A stretch of DNA of 36,496 bases from Streptomyces violascens. GTDB taxonomy: Bacteria > Actinomycetota > Actinomycetes > Streptomycetales > Streptomycetaceae. The stretch lies in the NCBI RefSeq assembly GCF_014649955.1, contig NZ_BMUA01000048.1:1-36496 (forward strand), in the 5' to 3' direction. The notes beneath the pieces are model-generated. The model worked only from the letters and a program-made list of their open reading frames with translations. It did not search any database and was not told where the DNA came from. How positions within the stretch are numbered: the stretch's first letter is position 1; the number at the start of each line of letters is the position of its first letter. This document shows positions 13,573 through 20,175 of this stretch, one piece after another. The position numbers were made by a program, and so were the translations under genes.

Positions 13573-14025
13573 ATGGTTACCGGCATGGAGACCTCATCCC
13601 CCCGCCGCGTACCCGTCCTGCTGTACGTCTGCACGGGCGACCAGGACGCCGCCGACCTCCTCACCAACTACTGCCGCCAGTACGCCACCGCCCGCGACTG
13701 GGACGTTATCGAGACCGTGACGGACCCTGACCGTCAGATCCCGTTGATGTCCCGCCCCGGATGGACGCGCGTCCGCAAGGCCCTCTCGGACAACACCGCG
13801 CGCGGCGTGGTCACCTACAGCACCGGAATGATCGCCGAGCCGACCGCCGAGTACGAAGCCGTCGCCACCCTGCTCCGCGACCGCGACGCCTTCCTGGCCG
13901 CCGCCCGCCCCCACACCCGCGACTCCGAACAGCCGCGCCGCACTCCCCTCCAGCGCGAGCGCCGCCGCAACATCGCCGATGCCTCCAACGAAGGGTGCGG
14001 CTCCGACTGGGGCATGTTCCTGTGA
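13573..14025 (+). CDS. Degenerate resolvase-N-terminal-like protein without the catalytic serine
   Basis: This is a 150-residue protein from the ATG at 13573 (an ATG at 13585 is also possible; neither has a clear ribosome site). Residues about 14-120 follow the N-terminal fold of serine recombinases: VLLYVCTGDQD in place of YxRVSxxxQ, then an acidic strand, RPGWTRVRKAL, and GVVTYSTGMI in place of the VxxLDRLxR motif. The catalytic Ser of the first strand is missing, and there is no DNA-binding C-terminal domain. It is therefore not an active recombinase. Such stand-alone relatives are common in Streptomyces accessory regions and have no known role. The end (NIADASNEGCGSDWGMFL) is Gly/Cys-rich and unlike the rest. 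It couples by GTGA to the next gene. Confidence 0.65.
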   Translation: MVTGMETSSPRRVPVLLYVCTGDQDAADLLTNYCRQYATARDWDVIETVTDPDRQIPLMSRPGWTRVRKALSDNTARGVVTYSTGMIAEPTAEYEAVATLLRDRDAFLAAARPHTRDSEQPRRTPLQRERRRNIADASNEGCGSDWGMFL

Positions 14026-14210
14026 CCCGCACCGAGGAATTCCCCGCCGCCCTGGACCGCTGGACGCCTCGTGACTGGGAGGACTACCGGCGGCGCATCG
14101 AGGACGGTGAGGGCTCGGTCCGGGTGATGGACGCGATCAGCCGCCGCCGGGCTCGCGCGGCGCAGGCCGCACCTCGCACCCCGGACACCTCTCGGCAGGC
14201 CCCGGCATGA
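14022..14210 (+). CDS. Small basic hypothetical protein
   Basis: This is a 62-residue protein that starts with the GTG of a GTGA overlap (14022-14025) and ends in an ATGA overlap with the next gene (14207-14210). It has one acidic helix with aromatic residues (LDRWTPRDWEDYRRRIEDGE) followed by an Arg/Ala-rich tail. No motif is recognised. Overlaps on both sides make it a likely real gene, and it could be a small partner or leader protein for the enzymes downstream. Confidence 0.6.
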   Translation: MTRTEEFPAALDRWTPRDWEDYRRRIEDGEGSVRVMDAISRRRARAAQAAPRTPDTSRQAPA

Positions 14211-14446
14211 GTGGCCGTCACCGGATGCCCGAGCTCGACGGCCCGGCCGCCGGAGCCGCGCTCCTGGCCGCCGTCGGCGCCGGACTCGCGATCGTGACGT
14301 CCATGCTCGTCTCCGAGGCCCGCGCGGACCTGCGGCCGGTCGGGCTCTCCCGTCCGTACGCGCCGGCGCCCGAGGAGGGCAGTGTCGTCCTCGCCGAGCG
14401 GGCCGCCCCGCACACCGGCCGGTACGGCCTGCGCACCACCCCCTGA
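14207..14446 (+). CDS. Small protein with a single hydrophobic helix
   Basis: This is a 79-residue protein coupled to the previous gene by ATGA. Residues about 14-36 form one Ala/Leu/Val-rich helix (GAALLAAVGAGLAIVTSMLV), followed by SEARADLRP. This could be a signal peptide with an Ala-x-Ala-like cleavage site or a single membrane anchor. The tail is Pro/Arg-rich without Cys. It may be a membrane tether or an exported small protein acting with the enzyme operon 150 bases downstream. Confidence 0.6.
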   Translation: MSGRHRMPELDGPAAGAALLAAVGAGLAIVTSMLVSEARADLRPVGLSRPYAPAPEEGSVVLAERAAPHTGRYGLRTTP

Positions 14447-14468
14447 ACCCCGGCGGCGGGGTGCCCCC

Positions 14469-14579
14469 GTGAAGCAGGACCGTCCGCGCGGGCCGGTCCC
14501 GCACCCCGAGAGGGACCACACCGGCCGCCCGCCCACCCGCGAGGGCGGGCGGCACCGCACACGCCCGCCGTGCTGCTGA
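14469..14579 (+). CDS. Possible 36-residue peptide gene
   Basis: A GTG at 14469 opens a 36-codon frame ending in CC-stop at 14579, in the gap just before the TTG-started kinase gene. It has only a weak G-rich ribosome site. The peptide is very rich in Arg, Pro, Gly and His and ends in two Cys residues. I list it because its position is where a precursor peptide for the modifying enzymes could lie. GC-rich random sequence would give the same composition, so it is uncertain. Confidence 0.2.
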   Translation: MKQDRPRGPVPHPERDHTGRPPTREGGRHRTRPPCC

Positions 14580-14595
14580 TCACCGAGGAGGCACC

Positions 14596-15777
14596 TTGAC
14601 CGCCTTACCGCTGCCCGCCGACCTGTTCGCGCTCAGCACCGGCCGCATCCACCGCGCCGCAGCCGACCTGTGGCCCGGCGAACGGCTGACGCTCGGCGAT
14701 CACGTCCCCTCGGTCACCGGCTACGTGCACCGCGCCCGCATCGGCGCCCGGGACGTGTTCGCGAAAGACTCGATCCTCGGGCTGTCTCTCGTCTCGGTCC
14801 TGCGGGGCCTCGCCGGCGGCGGGGACACGGTCCGGGCAGCACAGGCCGCATACGCCGCCTCTCCCGCCTCGCTACTCGCGCGGGAGGCCGCGCAGCTCCG
14901 CGCCCTTCACACGGCCGGGGTCCACGTCGGGCGGTGCGTCGGATATGCGAGGGGGGTGTTGTTCACCGAATCCGTCACCGGCCCGACCCTCGCCGATCTG
15001 ATCGCGAAGGACCCGGCCCGCACCTGCGCCCTGATGACCGCAGCCGTCACCGGCCTGGCAGGGCTCCAGAGGCCGCCGGTAGCGGCTCTGGTCGACGCCG
15101 CGCCCATCCCGGAACGGTCCATCGACGGCACGTTCCGGCGGAAGTTCAACGGCGTCTCCGGACGCCTCTACGTCGAACGCCTCGGCGTTGACCGGCTCGA
15201 CGAGCGGACCCGGCGCGGTGTCGCGGCCGTGGTCGGCGTGGTCGTGGCCCGGCTGCTGAAACTCCGCCTGACCCCTGCGACCGGCCCCACCGTGATCGTC
15301 TACGGCGACCTGAAGCCGGAACACGTCCTGTTCCCCGACGGCCCCACCGAGGCGCCGGTGTTCATTGACCCAGGCCTAGCCCGAGGCCCAGCTCATCACG
15401 ACGCCGCAAAACTCGTCTCCCGGACGGTTCTCGCGCTGGTCGCCGCCCCGCCCCCGGATGCCCCGGTGTCCACGGTGGCGGACGGCATCGCCGCGTTCGT
15501 GGCCGCACAGACCCGCGTCCTGCGCAGCCCCCTGCGCGGCCTGTGGCTGCGCCGTCTCCTCGTGACCTGGCTGATGGACACGGTCAACATCCTCTCCACC
15601 TATCTCACCGCTCCCGCCGGGCTGCCGCTGCCCGAGCACGCCCAGGCCGTCATCGACCGGGCCGGAGCCCTGTGCACCCTGCTGGACGCGGTGAGCGCCC
15701 AGCTTGCGGCCGGGACGGACCCGGATGCGGCGTGGCGGCTCGCGCTGAATGCCGCGATGCGGGCGGCGGCCCGGTGA
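14596..15777 (+). CDS. Atypical kinase of the aminoglycoside-phosphotransferase/protein-kinase fold
   Basis: This is a 393-residue protein. The TTG start at 14596 is supported by GAGGAGG at 14585-14591; no ATG or GTG nearby has a comparable site. The central part holds YGDLKPEHVLF with catalytic-loop Asp D238 (the usual form is HGDLxxxNxL) and FIDPG with metal-binding Asp D258 (usual DFG or IDxE). The invariant Asn is thus replaced by His in PEHV. The N-lobe has a Lys in FAKDSILG that could bind ATP. These features place it with APH/lipopolysaccharide-kinase-like proteins. It could phosphorylate a small molecule or a peptide. It overlaps the next gene by GTGA and heads a five-enzyme operon. 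Confidence 0.75.
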   Translation: MTALPLPADLFALSTGRIHRAAADLWPGERLTLGDHVPSVTGYVHRARIGARDVFAKDSILGLSLVSVLRGLAGGGDTVRAAQAAYAASPASLLAREAAQLRALHTAGVHVGRCVGYARGVLFTESVTGPTLADLIAKDPARTCALMTAAVTGLAGLQRPPVAALVDAAPIPERSIDGTFRRKFNGVSGRLYVERLGVDRLDERTRRGVAAVVGVVVARLLKLRLTPATGPTVIVYGDLKPEHVLFPDGPTEAPVFIDPGLARGPAHHDAAKLVSRTVLALVAAPPPDAPVSTVADGIAAFVAAQTRVLRSPLRGLWLRRLLVTWLMDTVNILSTYLTAPAGLPLPEHAQAVIDRAGALCTLLDAVSAQLAAGTDPDAAWRLALNAAMRAAAR

Positions 15778-16682
15778 CCGGCCTGACAGTGGGCATCGTC
15801 GGCGCCGGCGCAGTCGGTCAGACCGTCGCCGCGCTCCTGGTCGGCGAGCCGTGGTGTGACCGACTGCTGATCACCTCCCGCACCGACGAGAGCGCCGCCG
15901 GACTGGTCACCGATCTGGACGACATGGCCCACCTCTCCCACACCGCCACCCGCGTGCACGCGCTCCCCGTCGCCGAGCTGGACCAGGCGGACGCCGTGGT
16001 GATCTGCCCCCGCGCCAGGTTCACCAACACCGCCACCCGCAACGTGCGCATGGCCGGACTCGCCGCGAACGCCCCGCTCATCGCCGAACTCGCCCGCACC
16101 TTCCGCGGCTTCACCCCTCCCGTGGTGATGGTGACCAACCCGGTGGACGTCCTGGCCCGGCTGTTCGCCACGATCAGCGGCGCCCCCACGTACGGGATCG
16201 GCTCGGCCACCGACACCGTCCGCTACCGGGCCGTACTCGCAGCCCATCACCAGGTACCCGTCACAGCTGTGGACGGCTACGTGATCGGCGAGCACGGCGA
16301 CGGCGCAGTCATCTGCGCCTCATCCACCACCGTGCACGGCCAGACGTGCACGGTGCCCCTCGACCTGGTCCGCGCCGAACTCGCCGCCCGGCCACGCCAG
16401 ATCAACACCGGGATCGGCCGCACCCGCCACGGACCGGCCGCCGCCGTCCTGTCCACCCTGCGCAAGCTCCTGGACGTCGAAGACGGCACCGATGTCCTGT
16501 CCGTCAACCGCGCGGGGGTGTGGCTCGGAATCCGATTGCACATCCATGCCGGGCACCCGACCGTTCAGCCCCTGGAGCTGAACGCGCACGAGACCGCAGC
16601 TCTCCTCGCGGCCCGGACCGCCCTCGAAGCCGCCTACCGCCAGATCAGCCACCACGAGCAAGGAGCCCGCACGTGCCTCTGA
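15774..16682 (+). CDS. L-lactate/malate dehydrogenase-family NAD-dependent oxidoreductase
   Basis: This is a 302-residue protein, the normal length for the family; the GTG at 15774 overlaps the previous stop. The nucleotide-binding motif GAGAVG is at residues 10-15. Substrate-side Arg residues lie in TRNVRMAG. TNPVD is at residues 121-125, the Asp of the Asp-His pair is D147 with R150 (ATDTVRYR), and the catalytic His is H174 in GEHGD. All key residues are present, so it should be an active 2-hydroxyacid/2-oxoacid dehydrogenase. The residue that separates lactate from malate enzymes cannot be judged safely by eye. Its place between two kinase-like genes, not in a metabolic operon, suggests it acts on a special hydroxy- or oxo-acid group. 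Confidence 0.85.
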   Translation: MTGLTVGIVGAGAVGQTVAALLVGEPWCDRLLITSRTDESAAGLVTDLDDMAHLSHTATRVHALPVAELDQADAVVICPRARFTNTATRNVRMAGLAANAPLIAELARTFRGFTPPVVMVTNPVDVLARLFATISGAPTYGIGSATDTVRYRAVLAAHHQVPVTAVDGYVIGEHGDGAVICASSTTVHGQTCTVPLDLVRAELAARPRQINTGIGRTRHGPAAAVLSTLRKLLDVEDGTDVLSVNRAGVWLGIRLHIHAGHPTVQPLELNAHETAALLAARTALEAAYRQISHHEQGARTCL

Positions 16683-17800
16683 CCGCAACCCGCATCCACG
16701 CCGACACGGCAACCGTCACGGTCGCCAGCCAGACCCCGGCAGTCACCGACTGGTCCACCCGCTACTTCGGCCCGTGGTGGAACGCCACCCCGACCAACGT
16801 CCCTAGCCCCGGCGGCATCGCCGGCGGCGGCGGCCTGGTCCTCGCCGACGTCGACCCGGCCCGCGTGGACGACATCACCACCCTCGTCACCGACTACGGC
16901 CACGAGGAGACCACCTATGCGGGCGCCCGCACCCTTGTCGCCCGCGCGGACGGCGTCACCTACGCCGTGCAGCCCGGCGAGCGGATCGGCTACCAGTCCG
17001 ACCGGGGACGTCTGGTCATCGTCGGCGACGACGGCCAGGCGGTCGCCGTGGCCGCCGCCCGCCTCGCCCGCGAACTCGTACGCGGGCAGCTCCTCTCGGA
17101 CGGCTGGACCGTCCTGCACGCCTCCGCCGCCACCCTGGGCACGGACACCGTCCTGACCCTCGGCGACAAGGGCGCGGGAAAGACCACCTCAGCCCTCCTC
17201 CTCGCCCTGCGCGGCTGGGGACTCCTGGCCAACGACCGCGTGTTCGTCCGCCCCGACGCGGACGGCACAGTGCGGGTACTGCCGTGGCCGTCGGCCGCCG
17301 CGCTCGGCCTCGGACTGCTCGACGCGACCGGCCTGTACGACCGGGTACGGGAGAGGGTCCTCGCCGGCGGACAGCTCCACCCCACCCAGCACCCCACCGT
17401 GACGCAGGCACTAAAGGACGGCCGCCGCACGCCGCTGTGGCGCGAGGACGGCAAAGAACTGAAGCCTCAGTTCTTCCCCGATCAGCTCGCCTCCTGGCTC
17501 GGCCTCACCCTGGCCACCGAGGCCCGCGCGGCCGGGCTCCTCTTCCCGACCATGAACGCCGACGCGTCCCCGGCACTCGTCGACAACGACCGCACGCTGA
17601 CCGGCGCGGACGTCTTCGACCAGAAGACCGAAGACCGTTACCCCGACATCTTCGGCCTGACCCCCGCCACCGCGACCGGCACCGAAGCCCTGGCCGAGCA
17701 TCTGGCCCGGCTCCCGCGCCGCTCGCTCGTCCTCAACCACGACACCCACACGTCCGGGGCGCTCCTGGCCAAGACGGCAGAGGAGATCACCTCTTCCTGA
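16673..17800 (+). CDS. HprK-like P-loop ATPase/kinase
   Basis: This is a 375-residue protein. The GTG at 16673 follows AAGGAG at 16660-16665 and overlaps the previous gene by 10 bases. Residues 1-140 are a mixed domain with WSTRYFGPWW. The P-loop is GDKGAGKTT at residues 164-172, preceded by LHASAATL and followed by LLLALRGWGLLANDRVFVR, which is the order seen in HPr kinase and its relatives (strand, P-loop, then the xxND/DD motif). In HprK a conserved His/Asp pair is used for phosphotransfer. HprK relatives in lasso-peptide clusters phosphorylate the peptide C-terminus, so a peptide or protein substrate is plausible here. No HPr gene is in the window. Confidence 0.8.
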   Translation: MPLTATRIHADTATVTVASQTPAVTDWSTRYFGPWWNATPTNVPSPGGIAGGGGLVLADVDPARVDDITTLVTDYGHEETTYAGARTLVARADGVTYAVQPGERIGYQSDRGRLVIVGDDGQAVAVAAARLARELVRGQLLSDGWTVLHASAATLGTDTVLTLGDKGAGKTTSALLLALRGWGLLANDRVFVRPDADGTVRVLPWPSAAALGLGLLDATGLYDRVRERVLAGGQLHPTQHPTVTQALKDGRRTPLWREDGKELKPQFFPDQLASWLGLTLATEARAAGLLFPTMNADASPALVDNDRTLTGADVFDQKTEDRYPDIFGLTPATATGTEALAEHLARLPRRSLVLNHDTHTSGALLAKTAEEITSS

Positions 17801-17821
17801 GCAGCAGCTCCGCCACAGACC

Positions 17822-17842
17822 CCTGCCGGGAAAACCGGCAGG
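17822..17842 (+). other. Short perfect hairpin between the HprK-like and radical SAM genes
   Basis: CCTGCCGG (17822-17829) and CCGGCAGG (17835-17842) pair perfectly over a GAAAA loop, 22 bases after the HprK-like stop. It is too weak to be a sure terminator; it may adjust expression of the two downstream genes relative to the three upstream. Confidence 0.45.
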
Positions 17843-17874
17843 TTCACCGCACCATCCAACGAAGGGAACCCGCT

Positions 17875-18783
17875 GTGACCATCGCGCCAGAGGCACCCGC
17901 AATAGCGTCCGTCCCTGAGTTCCTCGAACTGGAATTGACTGGCCGTTGTCAGCTCGCCTGTACCCACTGCTACGCCGAATCCGGGCCGACCAAGGGCCAC
18001 GGCGACATGACCGGCGACGGCTGGAAGCACGTGATCAGCGAGGCCGCCGCAGTCGGCGTCAAGCGCGTCCAGCTCATCGGTGGCGAGCCCACCCTGCATC
18101 CCGCCTTCGCGGAGCTGGTCGAGCACGCCCTGGGCCTCGGTCTGGGGGTGCAGGTGTACAGCAACCTGTACCGCGTCCGCCTCGACCACTGGCAGCTCTT
18201 CGAGCGGGACGGGGTGAGCCTCGCGACGTCCTACTACGCGGACACCGACGACGGCCACGACGAGGTGACCGGCCGCGACGGGAGCCACGCCGCGACCCGC
18301 GCGAATATCGCCGAGGCCCTGCGCCGGGGCATTCGCGTCCAGGTGGGCATCGTTGACGTTCTGGACGGGCAGCGCGTCGAGCAGGCCCGCGCCGAACTCG
18401 AAGCCCTCGGGGTCACCTCCGTCCACGTGGACCGCGTCCGCGCGGTGGGCAACGCCACAACGACGCTGCCGTCCACGTCCGCACTGTGCGGCAGGTGCGC
18501 CCACGGCACAGCCGCCGTCCTGCCCGACGGTTCCGTAACACCCTGCGTGCTGGGCCGTTTTCTGCCTGCCGGGCGGGTGCAGGATGAGGGCCTGGCCGCG
18601 ATTTTCGCCGGAAAGAAGTGGGCCGAAGTGAAATCCCTGATCCCGCCGCGTCGTGGGGTCAACTGCACCCCGAACGAGGACTCGTGCGCGCCGTCGCCGG
18701 GCCTGGACCCGTGTGGACCGGACTGCGGTCCCAACGATGACAGTCAGGGCGGCGGCGGCACCTGCGGCCCGGCGAGCGACTGA
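17875..18783 (+). CDS. Radical SAM protein with a SPASM-like region and a Cys-rich tail
   Basis: This is a 302-residue protein; the GTG at 17875 follows GAAGGGAA. CQLACTHC gives the radical SAM triad C25, C29 and C32 (C-x3-C-x2-C), which holds the [4Fe-4S] cluster that cleaves S-adenosylmethionine. QLIGGEPTLHP matches the GGEP motif. C205, C208 and C224 lie in a SPASM-like arrangement with LPDGSVTPC. The last 40 residues carry C264, C271, C280, C284 and C297 in a Pro/Gly/Asp-rich setting (PSPGLDPCGPDCGP). Relatives with this architecture modify ribosomal peptides or proteins. The tail could ligate another iron-sulfur cluster. It lies directly before the methyltransferase gene. Confidence 0.88.
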   Translation: MTIAPEAPAIASVPEFLELELTGRCQLACTHCYAESGPTKGHGDMTGDGWKHVISEAAAVGVKRVQLIGGEPTLHPAFAELVEHALGLGLGVQVYSNLYRVRLDHWQLFERDGVSLATSYYADTDDGHDEVTGRDGSHAATRANIAEALRRGIRVQVGIVDVLDGQRVEQARAELEALGVTSVHVDRVRAVGNATTTLPSTSALCGRCAHGTAAVLPDGSVTPCVLGRFLPAGRVQDEGLAAIFAGKKWAEVKSLIPPRRGVNCTPNEDSCAPSPGLDPCGPDCGPNDDSQGGGGTCGPASD

Positions 18784-18805
18784 GCGAGAAAGGGAGCCCA
18801 CACCC

Positions 18806-19948
18806 ATGGACTGGAAAAGCCATGCGCGGCGGTTGGCGGACGGCATCGTCCGGACCGATTCCCGCTGGCACGATCCGCTGTCCCAGACGCCTCGGCACCT
18901 GTTCGTACCGCGCTGGTGGGAGAGGACCAAGGAGGGGCGCGTCGTGTGCGATGGCGCCGCAGACACCGAAACGTGGCTGCGCGCGGCCTATCGTGACGAC
19001 ACCCTCGTCACGCGGCTGGGGCCGCTGCACGCGGACGACACCGCCGCCGGAACCGTCGCCCAGGGCAGGCCGACCTCGTCCTCCACGCTGCCCACGCTGG
19101 TCGTCATGATGTACCGCAACGCCGCGATCACGTACGACAGTGACGTGCTGGTGACCACCGGCAGCGGCTACGGCACCGCACTTCTCTCGCGCTGGCTGCC
19201 AGAGGCGCAGGTGACCTCCGTCGACGTCGACCCCTACCTCGTCGAAGTCGCCCAGGAACGCCTCAAGTTGATCAACCTGGCCCCGGACATGGCCGTCTGC
19301 GACCTGACCGGCGAACTCCCCGACCGCTACGACCGGATCGTCTCTACCGTCTCCGTGCCGTCCGTCCCCGTCTCCTGGCTGACCGCGCTGAAACCCGGCG
19401 GCCGTCTGGTCACCACCCTCGCCGGAACCGGGCTGATCGTGGTGGCGGACAAGACCAAGGACGGCGGTGCGGCCGGGTACGTCGCCGAAGGGAAAGCCGC
19501 CTTCATGGCCGCCCGCCACGGCGACGACTACGACGACGCGCCCGAGGACGCCGGACTGTGGGAGACCGCCCAGCACGCCGACGGCGAGAGCGTCACTACC
19601 GGCCGCTATCCGCTGACGTACGTGCCGGACACCTGGGACGTGCGCTCCACCCTCGAACTCCTCGCCCCCGGCATCGACCACCGCCAGCACACGGGGGACG
19701 ACCGCCAGCGCACCGTCTACATGCTGCACGCGGATGGCTCCTGGGCCCGCGCCACTTCCCCTTCGGCCCGTGAGCTGCCCACGGTCCACCAGGGCGGCCC
19801 CCGGCGCCTGTGGGATGAGCTGGACCGTATCCGCACGTGGCTCGTGATGGATGGGGACCTGCCTGTCTCCGGGGCTGCGGTGCGGGTCGACCCTGACGGC
19901 GCGGTGACGTTCTCCCGGCGCGGCTGGTCCGCGACCATCCCGGCCTGA
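18806..19948 (+). CDS. PIMT-like S-adenosylmethionine methyltransferase
   Basis: This is a 380-residue protein; the ATG at 18806 follows AAAGGGAG. The N-terminal part has GRPTSSSTLPTLVVMMY (from residue 87), the PIMT signature (in canonical enzymes GxxxSSxxQP). Motif I is TTGSGYG at residues 117-123 with acidic VTSVDVD after it. The size exceeds housekeeping protein-L-isoaspartate methyltransferase (about 210-230 residues) because of an added C-terminal domain of about 150 residues. Extended PIMT relatives in lanthipeptide and graspetide clusters methylate Asp on a precursor and so drive isoaspartate formation. The same could happen here. It ends the operon and is followed by a 21-bp terminator. 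Confidence 0.85.
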   Translation: MDWKSHARRLADGIVRTDSRWHDPLSQTPRHLFVPRWWERTKEGRVVCDGAADTETWLRAAYRDDTLVTRLGPLHADDTAAGTVAQGRPTSSSTLPTLVVMMYRNAAITYDSDVLVTTGSGYGTALLSRWLPEAQVTSVDVDPYLVEVAQERLKLINLAPDMAVCDLTGELPDRYDRIVSTVSVPSVPVSWLTALKPGGRLVTTLAGTGLIVVADKTKDGGAAGYVAEGKAAFMAARHGDDYDDAPEDAGLWETAQHADGESVTTGRYPLTYVPDTWDVRSTLELLAPGIDHRQHTGDDRQRTVYMLHADGSWARATSPSARELPTVHQGGPRRLWDELDRIRTWLVMDGDLPVSGAAVRVDPDGAVTFSRRGWSATIPA

Positions 19949-19981
19949 CCCGCTCGTTAACCCAGCCACCTGACCGGGTGT

Positions 19982-20028
19982 CACGAAAGGGTGCCCGCCC
20001 CCAGCCTGGGGGCGGGCACCCTTTCGTG
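19982..20028 (+). terminator. Strong terminator at the end of the enzyme operon
   Basis: A perfect 21-bp stem (19982-20002 with 20008-20028; outer half CACGAAAGGG, inner CCCGCCCCC) with an AGCCT loop lies 33 bases after the methyltransferase stop. It is the longest uninterrupted hairpin in the window and separates the island from the transfer genes. Confidence 0.9.
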
Positions 20029-20124
20029 CCCCGGCAGGTCAGTGCGTCTGTTCAGCGCCGCCTCTGTGGGTGGTGCAGGAAAACGGCTCCCCCGAATGTC
20101 TCGCCCGTGAGCGAGGATCAAGGA

Positions 20125-20156
20125 CGGCACCGGCACCGCGCCGCATAGCGGTGCCG
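20125..20156. repeat. Inverted repeat upstream of the second translocase gene
   Basis: CGGCACCG (20125-20132) and CGGTGCCG (20149-20156) form a perfect 8-bp inverted repeat with a 16-base spacer, shortly before the ribosome site of the gene at 20176. It may be an operator or leader hairpin. I do not see clear -35 and -10 boxes around it. Confidence 0.4.
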
Positions 20157-20175
20157 AGCAGAGAGAGGGGGAGGA

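Noticed and set aside
13573..14025. Active serine recombinase or transposon resolvase
   Set aside because: The catalytic Ser and the DNA-binding domain are missing, and no inverted repeats or target duplications flank it.
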